Shown: in pieces, positions 10,039-18,994 of the stretch
Layout of the letters: each line of letters starts with the position of its first letter
How positions within the stretch are numbered: the stretch's first letter is position 1
From: Micromonospora luteifusca
GTDB taxonomy: Bacteria; Actinomycetota; Actinomycetes; Mycobacteriales; Micromonosporaceae
DNA: 64,000 nt
Direction of reading: 5' to 3'
Assembly: GCF_016907275.1 (NCBI RefSeq)
Contig: NZ_JAFBBP010000001.1
Location: 2,036,001-2,100,000 of the forward strand
The notes under the pieces: model-generated
Told to the model about the DNA's origin: nothing
The model's database searches: none
Seen by the model: only the letters and a program-made list of their open reading frames with translations
Translations under genes and position numbers: made by a program

Positions 10039-10836
10039 TCAGTGCTCTTCGGCGAGCGCGCCCTGCACGTAACTGGCGGTGAGGACGGTGAAGACGTAGG
10101 CCTGCAGGACGATCACCAGGAACTCCAGGAAGGTGAGCGCGATGGTCATCACCCAGGAGAGCACCGAGACCGGCGCCAGCCAGGCAGTGGAGCTCAGCAT
10201 CGCGAAGCCGCCGAGCGTGAAGACCAGCAGGAGCATGTGCCCCGCGAACATGTTCGCGAAGAGACGGACGGCCAGCGAGAACGGCCGGACGATGAAGGTC
10301 GAGAAGAGCTCGATCGGGATCAGCAGCGGCAGGATGAACCAGGGTGCCGGCGGAACCAGAGAGTTCTTGAAGTATTTGACGAAGCCGTGCTTCTTGATGC
10401 CGATGTAGTTGAACAGCACGTAGCTGATGATCGCGAGGAACGCCGGGAAGGCGATGTGCGAGTTCGGCGAGATCTGGAAGAACGGGATGATCGCGAACAG
10501 GTTCGTCAGCAGCACGAAGCAGAACAGCGTCGTGAAGTACGGAGCGAACCGCACCCCCGCGTGACCGATCATGTCGACCGCGATGTTGTTCCGCACGAAG
10601 CCGTAGATCGACTCGGCGAGCCACTGCTTCTTGGTCGGCACCAACTGCGGCTTCCGGTAGGTCGCCAGGAAGAAAATGATCAGGACGCCGACCGCGATCC
10701 AGACCATTGCCGTGATCTTGGTGAACCAGTACGAGTCGTGCGCACCCCAGGGCAGGATGCTGGGCAGGTAGAAGTCCTCCACACTGGGTGGGAATGCCGC
10801 CTGGCCCGCTGCCAGAACGTTCGCCTGTCCGAACAC
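10039..10836 (-). CDS. atpB: F0F1 ATP synthase subunit a
   Basis: Stator subunit providing the proton half-channels. 265 aa with five or six membrane helices. The essential arginine lies in FSLAVRLFANMFAGHMLLL, preceded by ELFSTFIVRP; the C-terminal helix VLQAYVFTVLTASYVQGAL is conserved. Start chosen at GTG 10836 (MFGQANVLA) because AGGAAGGGA stands 5-6 bases upstream and the family begins here; the open frame extends 37 codons further as Arg-rich sequence that overlaps the preceding gene. First structural gene of the atpBEFHAGD run. Confidence 0.93.
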   Translation of the reverse strand: MFGQANVLAAGQAAFPPSVEDFYLPSILPWGAHDSYWFTKITAMVWIAVGVLIIFFLATYRKPQLVPTKKQWLAESIYGFVRNNIAVDMIGHAGVRFAPYFTTLFCFVLLTNLFAIIPFFQISPNSHIAFPAFLAIISYVLFNYIGIKKHGFVKYFKNSLVPPAPWFILPLLIPIELFSTFIVRPFSLAVRLFANMFAGHMLLLVFTLGGFAMLSSTAWLAPVSVLSWVMTIALTFLEFLVIVLQAYVFTVLTASYVQGALAEEH

Positions 10837-10847
10837 CGCGTCCCTTC

Positions 10848-11084
10848 CTAAGTAGGCGTGCCGAGTCGGCGGATGACCAGGATGATTCCCCCGGCCATAC
10901 CGAGCACGACGCCGATCCCGGTGGCGACGCCGCCGGTGTCGAGCCACTGGTCAACAAGCCAGCCGATGAAACCCCACACGAGCATCCCTCCGATGAGGTA
11001 GCTGAGCGCGGTCCAGCCCTGACCGGCGCCGGACGGATAATCGTCCGGTTCACCGGCGGGACGGGGGGTTTGGTCACCAGCCAT
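10848..11084 (-). CDS. AtpZ/AtpI-like small membrane protein
   Basis: 78 aa with a polar N-terminus (AGDQTPRPAGEPDDYPSG) and two membrane helices, WTALSYLIGGMLVWGFIGWLV and GVATGIGVVLGMAGGIILVI, separated by DQWLDTGG. This is the layout of the AtpZ family (putative F0F1-ATPase subunit), whose members sit at the head of atp operons and are thought to help c-ring assembly or Mg2+/Ca2+ transport. Start ATG 11084, not the longer open frame, since the membrane helices follow at the usual distance. Eleven bases separate its stop from the atpB start. Confidence 0.8.
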   Translation of the reverse strand: MAGDQTPRPAGEPDDYPSGAGQGWTALSYLIGGMLVWGFIGWLVDQWLDTGGVATGIGVVLGMAGGIILVIRRLGTPT

Positions 11085-11131
11085 GACGGGGCGAACGATA
11101 TCAGCCGGGAAGACGAGGCTGTGCCTCACCC

Positions 11132-11155
11132 CCCGCACAACCGTCGTTGTGTGGG
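11132..11155. terminator. Weak hairpin between the AtpI-like and AtpZ-like genes
   Basis: Ten-pair stem (CCCGCACAAC / GTTGTGTGGG, one G-U pair) with a 4-nt loop in the 189-base gap. No U-run follows on the minus strand, so it may be an attenuator or processing site. The rest of the gap shows nothing clear. Confidence 0.3.
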
Positions 11156-11273
11156 CATCTCGTGGGCGCCGTCGTCTGTGGGCACGCTACTCCCCTTCCG
11201 CCCGTCGGAAAATGACCGGAGGCCGACACATTGCCGCGCGTCCGATAGTTGGGACGACCGGCCGATCGGCAGG

Positions 11274-11699
11274 TCAGCTGCGCGACCGACGAGCGTGCAC
11301 CGTGGTCAGCCACCAGATGTGCACCGCAGTCCACACTGCCACCCCGGCGACGATGCCGAGGCAGAGCGGGATCAACCCGGGCCAGCCGGTCGACGCCACC
11401 GCCACCATCACCACCCCCAGCAGGGTGAACTTCAGCGTGTACAGACCCAGGCCCAGCGGCAGCAGCAGCTGGGGGTTGATCTGGTCGGCCCAGGCCAGCA
11501 CCACCGTGGTCAGGGTGTAGCTGAGCACCGTGACGCCCACGCCGGCCGCCGCGCCGAACGCGGCCGTCGCGCCGCCGGTCGCCGCACCCACCACCGCGGC
11601 GACCGCGGCCAGCGCCACCGACGCCGCCAGCAACACCGGCAGGTGTCGCAACCGCCAACGCCGGTCGGCGCCGGGCTCGACCACCCCGGGCTCAGCCAC
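11274..11699 (-). CDS. AtpI-like four-helix membrane protein
   Basis: 141 aa hydrophobic protein with four predicted membrane helices ([81 protein letters not shown]). Position before atpB and topology fit ATP synthase subunit I. Sequence conservation in this family is low, so the call leans on context. Start GTG 11699 overlaps the glyA stop by 8 bases (GTGGCTGA), which points to coupled translation with glyA; an earlier start at 11744 would overlap glyA much more. Confidence 0.72.
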   Translation of the reverse strand: MAEPGVVEPGADRRWRLRHLPVLLAASVALAAVAAVVGAATGGATAAFGAAAGVGVTVLSYTLTTVVLAWADQINPQLLLPLGLGLYTLKFTLLGVVMVAVASTGWPGLIPLCLGIVAGVAVWTAVHIWWLTTVHARRSRS

Positions 11700-12981
11700 G
11701 GGGGTACGCCGGAAACGCCGCGACCAGCTCAGCCACCTCGGCACCGATCCGGGTCAGCTCGTCGGCGCCGCCCGGTGCCCCGGGATCGGTGCGCACCGCG
11801 CGGGCGATCAGGGTGGCCACCTGCCGCAGCTCCCCCTCCCGCATGCCCTGGGTGGTGACGCTCGGGGTGCCCACCCGCAGACCGGAGGCCACCATCGGCG
11901 GCTGTGGGTCGTACGGGATGGCGTTCTTGTTCAGGGTGATCGACGCGGCGTCGCAGCGTCGTTCCGCCTCGGCACCGGTCACCCCCACCTCCCGCAGGTC
12001 GATCAGGGCAAGGTGGGTGTCGGTGCCACCGGACACTGGGCGCATCCCCTCGTCGGCCAGCCCGGCGGCGAGCGCCTGGGCGTTGCTGACCACCTGCCTG
12101 GCGTACGTCTGGAACTCGGGCTGGGCGGCCTCGCGCAGCGCGACCGCCTTGGCCGCGACCGCGTGCATGAGCGGGCCGCCCTGAGTGAACGGGAAGACCG
12201 CCTTGTCGATCCGCTGGGCCAACGACTCGCGGCAGAGGATCATGCCGCCGCGTGGGCCGCGCAGCACCTTGTGGGTGGTGGCGCAGACGACGTCGGCGTA
12301 TGGCACCGGGGACGGGATCGCCCGGCCGGCGACCAGGCCGATGAAGTGCGCCGCGTCCACCATCAGGTACGCCCCGACCTCGTCGGCGATCTCCCGGAAC
12401 CGGGCGAAGTCGATCAGACGGGGGTACGCGGTGGCGCCACAAATGATCAACTTGGGGCGGTGCGCCCGAGCCAGATCCCGTACCTCGTCGTAGTCGATCA
12501 GCTCGTTGTCCGGGCGGACCGGGTAGCCGACCGGGTGGAACCACTTGCCGGAGAAGTTCACCCGGCTGCCGTGGGTGAGGTGCCCACCGTGCGGCAGGTC
12601 CATCGCCAGCACCGTGTCCCCCGGCTGCACCAGCGCCGCGTACGCGGCCAGGTTGGCGCTCGCCCCGGAGTGTGGCTGAAGGTTGGCGTGCTCGGCCCCG
12701 AAGAGCTCCTTGGCCCGGGCGATGCCGATCTCCTCGGCCCGGTCCACCTCGGCACAGCCGCCGTAGTAACGCCGGCCCGGGTAGCCCTCGGCGTACTTGT
12801 TGGTCAGCGTCGAACCGAGCGCGGCCAGCACCGCGGGCGAGGTCAGGTTTTCGCTGGCGATGAGCTGCAGGCCGCCTCGCAACCGGTCCAGCTCGCCGAG
12901 GACCACCCCGGCGATTTCCGGGTCGGTGGCCCTGAGCTGCGCGAAATCCGGCCCCCAGAAGGTGCTCGTCTCGGTCTCCAC
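11692..12981 (-). CDS. glyA: Serine hydroxymethyltransferase
   Basis: PLP enzyme interconverting serine and glycine with transfer of a one-carbon unit to tetrahydrofolate. 429 aa, normal length. The PLP-lysine motif is [18 protein letters not shown], with the conserved [15 protein letters not shown] at about residues 38-52 and [14 protein letters not shown]. Start GTG 12981. Divergent from the SDR gene with only 35 bases between start codons, so their promoters must overlap. The AtpI-like gene overlaps its end, so glyA probably heads a transcript running toward the atp genes. Confidence 0.96.
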   Translation of the reverse strand: METETSTFWGPDFAQLRATDPEIAGVVLGELDRLRGGLQLIASENLTSPAVLAALGSTLTNKYAEGYPGRRYYGGCAEVDRAEEIGIARAKELFGAEHANLQPHSGASANLAAYAALVQPGDTVLAMDLPHGGHLTHGSRVNFSGKWFHPVGYPVRPDNELIDYDEVRDLARAHRPKLIICGATAYPRLIDFARFREIADEVGAYLMVDAAHFIGLVAGRAIPSPVPYADVVCATTHKVLRGPRGGMILCRESLAQRIDKAVFPFTQGGPLMHAVAAKAVALREAAQPEFQTYARQVVSNAQALAAGLADEGMRPVSGGTDTHLALIDLREVGVTGAEAERRCDAASITLNKNAIPYDPQPPMVASGLRVGTPSVTTQGMREGELRQVATLIARAVRTDPGAPGGADELTRIGAEVAELVAAFPAYPRG

Positions 12982-13016
12982 AGCGAACGAGTCTAGGGGG
13001 CCGCAGACTGGGACCT

Positions 13017-14480
13017 GTGAGATGCCTCGTCACCGGAGCCACCGGTTACATCGGCGGGCGGCTGACTCCGCTGCTGCTCGCCGATGGTCACACCGTTCGC
13101 TGCCTGGCCCGCAAGGCGGTGCGACTGCGCGACGTGCCCTGGGCGTCGGCGGCCGAGATCGTCGAGGGGGACCTGAGCCGGCCGGAGACGCTGCCCGCCG
13201 CGTTCGCCGACGTGGACGTCGCGTACTTCCTGGTGCACTCGCTGGGCCGGCCCGACTTCGAGGCGGCCGACCGGACGGCGGCGACCAACTTCGCGGCGGC
13301 GGCCCGCGCCGCCGGGGTCCGTCGGATCGTCTATTTGGGCGGGCCGGAGCCGGCGTCCGACGAGGAGGTCCCGTCCGCGCACCTGCGGTCCCGAGCCGAG
13401 GTGGGACGGATCCTGCTGGGCAGCGGGGTGCCGACGGCGGTGCTCCGCGCGGCGGTGATCATCGGCTCCGGCTCGGCGTCGTTCGAGATGCTGCGCTATC
13501 TGACCGAGCGCCTGCCCGCCATGGTCACACCCCGCTGGGTCGGCAACCGGATCCAACCGATCGCGGTCCGCGACGTGCTTCGCTACCTGGCCGGCTGCGG
13601 CGAACTGCCGGCGGACGTCAACCGGGGCTTCGACATCGGCGGGCCAGACGTGCTCACCTTCCGCGACATGATGCAGCGCTACGCCCGGGTGGCGGGGCTG
13701 CGCCGACGGATCATCGTGCCGGTCCGCCCGCTCACCCCGTCGCTCTCCTCGCACTGGGTCGGTCTGGTCACCCCGGTGCCCAACGCCATCGCCCGCCCGC
13801 TGGTGGAGAGCCTGATCCACGAGGCCGTGGCCCACGAACACGACATCGCCCGGTACGTCCCCGACCCACCCGGCGGGCTGACCGGCTTCGACGACGCGGT
13901 GGCGCTGGCGCTCGCCAAGGTGCGCGACGCCCAGGTGGAGACCCGCTGGTCGACCGCGAGCGGCCCGGACAGCCCCGCGGAACCGCTGCCCAGCGACCCG
14001 GCCTGGTCCGGCGGTACCGCCTACACCGACGTTCGGGAGCGGGACGTGGACGCGTCACCCGCAGCGCTCTGGCGGGTCGTCGAGGGTGTCGGCGGCGAAC
14101 ACGGCTGGTACTCGTTCCCCCTCGCCTGGTCGGTCCGCGGCTGGCTGGACCGGCTGGTCGGTGGGGTCGGGCTGCGTCGGGGCCGACGCGACCCGCACCG
14201 CCTACAGGTCGGTGAGGCACTGGACTTCTGGCGGGTCGAGGAAATCATCCCGGGCGAGTTGCTGCGCCTGCGTGCCGAGATGCGGCTACCCGGCCGAGCC
14301 TGGCTGGAGATGCGGGTATTGCCGGGCAACGGCGGCCGCAGCCGCTACCAGCAACGCGCGGTCTTCCTGCCACGAGGGCTGAGCGGGCACGCCTACTGGG
14401 GGTCGGTGGCGCCCTTCCACGCGGTGGTCTTCGGCGGAATGGCCCGCAACATCGCCCGCAACGCAGAACAAACCCGCTGA
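13017..14480 (+). CDS. SDR-family NAD(P)-binding protein with DUF2867 C-terminus
   Basis: 487 aa. The N-terminal half is an atypical short-chain dehydrogenase fold: [20 protein letters not shown] (Rossmann TGATGYIG), then [19 protein letters not shown] and RIVYLGG, resembling NmrA/YbjT-type nucleotide-diphosphate-sugar epimerase-like proteins. The C-terminal ~150 residues (from about 340, [21 protein letters not shown]) match the DUF2867 region found fused to such domains. Substrate unknown. Start GTG 13017 with no good ribosome site. Its stop is 13 bases from the convergent PBP stop, leaving no room for a separate terminator. Confidence 0.85.
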   Translation: MRCLVTGATGYIGGRLTPLLLADGHTVRCLARKAVRLRDVPWASAAEIVEGDLSRPETLPAAFADVDVAYFLVHSLGRPDFEAADRTAATNFAAAARAAGVRRIVYLGGPEPASDEEVPSAHLRSRAEVGRILLGSGVPTAVLRAAVIIGSGSASFEMLRYLTERLPAMVTPRWVGNRIQPIAVRDVLRYLAGCGELPADVNRGFDIGGPDVLTFRDMMQRYARVAGLRRRIIVPVRPLTPSLSSHWVGLVTPVPNAIARPLVESLIHEAVAHEHDIARYVPDPPGGLTGFDDAVALALAKVRDAQVETRWSTASGPDSPAEPLPSDPAWSGGTAYTDVRERDVDASPAALWRVVEGVGGEHGWYSFPLAWSVRGWLDRLVGGVGLRRGRRDPHRLQVGEALDFWRVEEIIPGELLRLRAEMRLPGRAWLEMRVLPGNGGRSRYQQRAVFLPRGLSGHAYWGSVAPFHAVVFGGMARNIARNAEQTR

Positions 14481-14493
14481 CCCACGCCCCGGC

Positions 14494-16608
14494 TCAGTTG
14501 CCGGTGCGGGCTCCGGTTTGCTGGAAGGCGGTTCGTTCGCTGGGCGGGACGAAGTCGCGTACCGGTTGGTCGCGCAGGGCGACGGCGAGCACCTCCCCGA
14601 CCGCGTCCACCATCCGGGCCTGCACCGCCTGGCCGACCGCGTCCCGTGGATCGTCGGGGTTCGCCGCCATCGAGGCGACCGCGAGCTGCGGCGTGAACGC
14701 CACCACAGTCTCCGTCTCGTACCGTTCCGAACTGCCGGTCTTGCCCGCCACCGGACGGCCGAGCTTCGCCCGCAGCCCGGGTGCGGTGGCACCGTCACAC
14801 CGCCCGTACATCGACTGGTCGCCGACCGGGCAGCGGGCGGCGTCGGTGGCTGCCCGCGCCACGTCGGCGTCGAGCACCTGTCGGCAGTCCGGCTTGGCGG
14901 CGTCGACCGGCCGGCCGCCCGCGTCGGTGATCGAGACCACCGGCAGTGGCGCGCACCAGGTCCCCTCGGCCGCCACCGTGGCGTACGCGGTGGCCAGGTC
15001 GAGCGGCGTGGTCGCGGCCACGCCCAGGGTGAACGGACCCCAGTTCTTCGCGCCGTAGCGGGCCAGCCGGGCGTCGGATTCGGCCCGCAGCACGATGCCG
15101 AGCCGCTCGGCGATCTCCACCACCCGGTCGGCGCCGACCTTCTCCGTGAGCCAGGCGAAGTACGTGTTCACCGACCGGCCGAACGCGCTCCACATGGTGC
15201 GGGGGCCATCCATCGACGACGGGCTGGCGTTCGCCGGACACCAGCGACCATCGCAGCTCGCCTCCCCGGTCACCGGGAAGCGGGTGAGCAACCGGGTGGG
15301 GGCCACGAAGTCGGTCGACAGCGGCAGGCCGGCCTCCAGCGCGGCCAGCATGGTGAAGAGCTTGAACGTCGAACCGCCCTGGTACCCCTCGATCGCACCG
15401 CCGCCGGCGATCAACTGGTTGACCGTGTTCGGGCGGTTCTTCTGCCCGACCGGGTTGTCCTGCACGCTGTAGTTGCGATTGACCGACATCGCCAGCACCC
15501 GCCCGGTGCCCGGTTGCACCACCGCGGTCGGCACCGCCTCGGCTTTCGTCGGCTGATAGATCTTCAGGACCTGCTCGGTGGTGGCCCGCTGCACCCCGGG
15601 GTCCAGCGACGACACGATGGAGAACCCGCCCCGGCGCAGCGTGCGCTGCCGCTCGTCGGCGGACGCACCGAACGCGGCCTGGTTGCTCCACCAACGGGTG
15701 AACCAGTCGCAGAAGAAGCCCCAGTCGTTGTGCGTTTCGGGCACCGCCGTGCAGTCGTTCGGGGTCTCGCTGGGCAGTAGCTGCAATGGTTCGGCCCGCG
15801 CAGCCGCCGCCGCGTCCGCCGGCACCTGCCCCGACTCCACCAGGCGCTCCAACACGTACGACCGCCGCAGCAGCGCGCTGTCGGCGTCGCCGTTGATCGG
15901 GTCGTCGCTGTCCGGTGACCGGACCAGGCCGGCCAGCAGCGCCGCCTGGGCCAGGGTCAGCTCGGCCGGTGCCCGGGAGAAGTAGCGCTTGCTGGCCGCC
16001 GCGATGCCGTACGCCCCGGCGCCGAAGTAGGCGATGTTGAGGTAGCGGGTGAGGATCTCCTCCTTGTCGAGCTCACGCTCCAACGCGAGCGCGTACCGCA
16101 TCTCCTGGAGTTTGCGGGCGGTGCTGATCTCGGTGGCGGCCACGCGCTGCGCCTCGGTCAGCCGGGGGTCGCTGCTCAGCACGTTGCGGACGTACTGCAT
16201 GGTCAGCGTGGAGGCGCCCTGCCGGGTCTGGCCGTCGCGCTTGTTGACGGTGAACGCGCGCACCACGCCCCGCAGGTCCACCCCACTGTGCTGGTAGAAC
16301 CGGACGTCCTCGGCGGCCACGATCGCCTGGCGCATCACCGGGGCCACCTCGTGCAGCGGCACGTCCACCCGGTCCTCCTGGTAGAAGGAGGTGATCAGGG
16401 TGGTGCCGTCGTTGGCGTAGAGGTTGGAGCGCTGGGCGGTCGGCGGCGTGCGGAGTGTGTTCGGCAGCTCCGAGTACGGCGTGGACAGGGCGCTGAAGCC
16501 GATCCCGAAGACCAGGGCCACCGGCAGGGCGGCTGCGGCCAGCATCAGCCCGGCCAGCACTCCGGCGATCACCACGGTCAGCAGTTTGTCGAGATGGGCC
16601 CGCTTCAT
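14494..16608 (-). CDS. Class A penicillin-binding protein (transglycosylase/transpeptidase)
   Basis: Bifunctional peptidoglycan synthase anchored in the membrane and acting outside. 704 aa. N-terminal membrane helix about residues 10-38. Glycosyltransferase domain (GT51) with catalytic AAEDVRFYQHSGVDLRG (about 98-115) and RQGASTLTMQYVRN. Transpeptidase domain with SxxK as GGSTFKLFT (about 411-419), SxN as GRSVNTYFAWL (about 478) and KTG as AGKTGSSE (about 620). It lacks a long disordered C-terminal tail. It lies between an SDR gene and a phosphatase gene, a region that in many relatives holds wecA-like genes; none is seen here. Confidence 0.95.
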   Translation of the reverse strand: MKRAHLDKLLTVVIAGVLAGLMLAAAALPVALVFGIGFSALSTPYSELPNTLRTPPTAQRSNLYANDGTTLITSFYQEDRVDVPLHEVAPVMRQAIVAAEDVRFYQHSGVDLRGVVRAFTVNKRDGQTRQGASTLTMQYVRNVLSSDPRLTEAQRVAATEISTARKLQEMRYALALERELDKEEILTRYLNIAYFGAGAYGIAAASKRYFSRAPAELTLAQAALLAGLVRSPDSDDPINGDADSALLRRSYVLERLVESGQVPADAAAAARAEPLQLLPSETPNDCTAVPETHNDWGFFCDWFTRWWSNQAAFGASADERQRTLRRGGFSIVSSLDPGVQRATTEQVLKIYQPTKAEAVPTAVVQPGTGRVLAMSVNRNYSVQDNPVGQKNRPNTVNQLIAGGGAIEGYQGGSTFKLFTMLAALEAGLPLSTDFVAPTRLLTRFPVTGEASCDGRWCPANASPSSMDGPRTMWSAFGRSVNTYFAWLTEKVGADRVVEIAERLGIVLRAESDARLARYGAKNWGPFTLGVAATTPLDLATAYATVAAEGTWCAPLPVVSITDAGGRPVDAAKPDCRQVLDADVARAATDAARCPVGDQSMYGRCDGATAPGLRAKLGRPVAGKTGSSERYETETVVAFTPQLAVASMAANPDDPRDAVGQAVQARMVDAVGEVLAVALRDQPVRDFVPPSERTAFQQTGARTGN

Positions 16609-16675
16609 CAGCTCTCCCCGCAGGAGCCGGTCACGCTAGGACCCGTTCAGAATGACCCGGAACGCCCCTTTCGCC

Positions 16676-16696
16676 CCGGGTTTTCCCCAAACCCGG
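16676..16696. terminator. Terminator-like hairpin after the phosphatase gene
   Basis: Stem CCGGGTTT / AAACCCGG with a 5-nt loop, 18 bases past the phosphatase stop read on the minus strand and just before the PBP start region. T-rich pairs inside the stem, no long U-run. Confidence 0.55.
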
Positions 16697-16714
16697 AGGA
16701 AACTCGCACCGCGC

Positions 16715-17326
16715 TCAGGGCAGCAGCGCGCCGGCCAGCGGGTGGACCGTCTCCTCGATCTCGTCAGCGACCCGGCCGAAGCACTGGTCACCGCGACCCC
16801 ACGGGTCGTCCAGATCGTCGGTGGGCAGCGCCGAGGCGCCCAACCGGGCATCGTGAGCCGCCGCCACCAGAGCCACGCCCCGGGCGTACACGGCCTCCGG
16901 GGTGGCGTCGCCCGGCGGCAACGCGGCGGCGTCCACCGCGGCCAGCAGCCGGCCGAACTCACCCAGCACGAACGTGCGCGCCGCCGCGTCCGGCCGCAGG
17001 GCCACCACGTACTCCTGCTGATCGGCGGTGGCGGTCAGGACCAGGTCGGCGGCGTCGATGTGGTCCGAGCGCAGCTTGCGCGCGGCGAACCCCTCGACGT
17101 CCCCACCACGGCCGACAACCTGCCGCGCAGCCGGCGGGTTCATCTCCTCACCCGCGTGCCAACCACCCGTGCCGGCACTGTGGCTGTGCACCAACTCGTC
17201 GGCTCCGGCCGGGTCCTGCGCACGCCGCGTCAACCGCTCCCGCACCGCGAGGGCCAGCAACCGCTCCGCCATCGGCGAGCGGCAGATGTTGCCCATGCAG
17301 ACGTGCAGGACCGTGAACGGGGGCAC
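16715..17326 (-). CDS. Low-molecular-weight protein-tyrosine phosphatase-like protein
   Basis: Cytoplasmic phosphatase, probably of protein phosphotyrosine or phosphoarginine. 203 aa, longer than the usual 150-160 because of inserts. The active-site loop CX5R is at the N-terminus: HVCMGNICRSPMAERLL (Cys10, Arg16). The general-acid region shows DDLDDPWGRGDQCFG near residue 170, matching the DP motif of the family. Start GTG 17326 immediately follows the tsaC stop (TGAGTG), so it is cotranscribed with tsaC and prmC. Confidence 0.9.
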   Translation of the reverse strand: MPPFTVLHVCMGNICRSPMAERLLALAVRERLTRRAQDPAGADELVHSHSAGTGGWHAGEEMNPPAARQVVGRGGDVEGFAARKLRSDHIDAADLVLTATADQQEYVVALRPDAAARTFVLGEFGRLLAAVDAAALPPGDATPEAVYARGVALVAAAHDARLGASALPTDDLDDPWGRGDQCFGRVADEIEETVHPLAGALLP

Positions 17327-17977
17327 TCAGACTCCCCGACCGTCGACGAGATCCGGCACGACGTCACGCAGTTTCTCCAACGGGATCGCCCCGGCCCGCA
17401 GCAGCTGCGGCACCTCACCGGTCAGATCCACGATCGTGCTGGGCACCGGGTCCGGACAGGGCCCCGCCTCCAGGTAGGCCCGCACCGAGTAGCTGAGCTG
17501 GTCACGCGCCTCCTCGGCGGTCACCGCGGCAGGCTGGCCGGTCTTGTTGGCCGACGAGACCGCCATCGGGCCGGTCTCGCGCAGCACCTCCAGCGCCACC
17601 GGGTGCAGCGGCATCCGCACCGCCACCGTCCCCGTCTTGTCGCCCAGGTCCCACTGCAGGCTCGGCGAGTGCTCGACCACGATCGTCAGCGCACCCGGCC
17701 AGAACGCCTCCACCAGGTCCCGTGCGGCCGTGGGCAACGAGAAGACGAGGCCATCCAGCGTGTGTCGCGAACCGATCAACACCGGCGGCGGCATCTGCCG
17801 GCCCCGGCCCTTCGCATCCAGCAGCGCCTTGACCGCGTACGGGGTGAACGCGTCCGCGCCAATCCCATACACGGTGTCCGTCGGGAGGACGACCAGCTCG
17901 CCGTTCTTGACCGCCTCGATCGCCGCAGCGATGCCGCGGTCCCGATCGGCGGGCGACCGGCAGTCGTAGAGCATCAC
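17327..17977 (-). CDS. tsaC: Threonylcarbamoyl-AMP synthase (Sua5/YwlC/TsaC)
   Basis: Makes L-threonylcarbamoyladenylate from threonine, bicarbonate and ATP, the first step of the universal t6A37 tRNA modification. 216 aa, the short form with only the YrdC-like domain. Conserved features: LVVLPTDTVYGIGADAF at residues 31-47, KGRGRQMPPPVLI (family K.R....P), and VAVRMPLHP...SSANKTGQPA. Start overlaps the prmC stop by 4 bases. The prmC-tsaC-phosphatase order is typical for actinobacteria. Confidence 0.95.
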   Translation of the reverse strand: MMLYDCRSPADRDRGIAAAIEAVKNGELVVLPTDTVYGIGADAFTPYAVKALLDAKGRGRQMPPPVLIGSRHTLDGLVFSLPTAARDLVEAFWPGALTIVVEHSPSLQWDLGDKTGTVAVRMPLHPVALEVLRETGPMAVSSANKTGQPAAVTAEEARDQLSYSVRAYLEAGPCPDPVPSTIVDLTGEVPQLLRAGAIPLEKLRDVVPDLVDGRGV

Positions 17978-18921
17978 GAGGAGTCAGTCTGCCACGCCAC
18001 CCCGATCGGGGCGTGCTGGCCGTCCGCCCGTCGGGACGCGGTGGCATAGCGGGGGCGTCCGGTGAGGTCCAGATGCTCCGTGACGGCGACGAACCCACCG
18101 TCCTCGGCGAGCAGCCCGGGCACCGCCGCACCGTGGGTGTCGTCGTGCTCGACCCCGAAGACGCCACCCGGGCGCAGCAGCACCGCCGCCCGGGTGACGA
18201 CCGGCCGGATCACCGCCAGGCCGTCCGCGCCGCCGAAGACCGCCTCCGCCGGGTCGTGCCCCGCCACCTCCGGGGGGACCACCACATCGTCCGGCACGTA
18301 CGGCGGGTTGCAGAGCAGCACGTCCACCGACCCCACCAGCTCCGCCAGCAGGTCCGGCGCGGTCACGTCGGCCTCGACCACCTCGATGGGCCGGTCCCCC
18401 GCCCCGGCCCGCTCCGCCGCGTTGCGCCGCAACCAGGCCAGCGCCTCCGGGGACCGCTCCACCGCGATCACCCGCGCTCCCGGCAGCTCCTGAGCCACCG
18501 CGAGCGCGATCGCGCCGGAGCCGCTGCAGAGGTCGACCACCACCGGGTCGGGTCGGCCCCGGGCCTGCTCGACGCCCCAGCCGGCCAGCAGTTCGGTCTC
18601 CGGCCGGGGCACGAAGACACCCGGGCCGACCGACAGCTCGAGGTACCGGAACCCGGCCCGACCGGTCAGATGCTGCAACGGCTCACGCGCGGCACGACGG
18701 CGGGTCAGGCCGTCGAGCCGCGCCAACTGCTCGTCGGTGAGGTCGTCGGCGAGCGCCAGCCGGCCCCGCGGCACCTCCAGCACGTACGCGGCCAACAACT
18801 CGGCCTCCACGCGGGCCGAACCGACCCCGGCGGCGGCGAGCACACGGGCCGCTCGGGCCACCGCGGCGGACGGGCGAGTGGGGCCTGTCCCTTCGGGGGG
18901 GTGTTGCGGCAGAGTGGTCAC
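17974..18921 (-). CDS. prmC: Peptide chain release factor N5-glutamine methyltransferase
   Basis: Methylates the GGQ glutamine of release factors RF1 and RF2 using SAM, here most directly the product of nearby prfA. 315 aa, about 35 residues longer than E. coli PrmC owing to N- and C-terminal extensions. The helical N-domain has REPLQHLTGRAGF, followed by FVPRPETELL, SAM-binding VVDLCSGSGAIALAVA and the catalytic NPPY in LLCNPPYVPDD. Start GTG 18921. Separated from prfA by a GGDEF gene on the other strand. Confidence 0.95.
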   Translation of the reverse strand: MTTLPQHPPEGTGPTRPSAAVARAARVLAAAGVGSARVEAELLAAYVLEVPRGRLALADDLTDEQLARLDGLTRRRAAREPLQHLTGRAGFRYLELSVGPGVFVPRPETELLAGWGVEQARGRPDPVVVDLCSGSGAIALAVAQELPGARVIAVERSPEALAWLRRNAAERAGAGDRPIEVVEADVTAPDLLAELVGSVDVLLCNPPYVPDDVVVPPEVAGHDPAEAVFGGADGLAVIRPVVTRAAVLLRPGGVFGVEHDDTHGAAVPGLLAEDGGFVAVTEHLDLTGRPRYATASRRADGQHAPIGVAWQTDSS

Positions 18922-18994
18922 GCGATAATCATGATGCGTCGCGGGCTACGCGACTAACGGGTGCGCCGCGGCGCACACGACAGGAGGTTGGCGG

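Noticed and set aside
10837..10947. 37-codon N-terminal extension of AtpB
   Set aside because: It is Arg-rich, overlaps the preceding gene, and a good ribosome site precedes the GTG at 10836.
13017..16608. Search for a wecA-like glycosyltransferase expected near glyA/atp in actinobacteria
   Set aside because: No frame with the membrane-helix and aspartate motifs of that family exists here; the interval holds the SDR and PBP genes instead.
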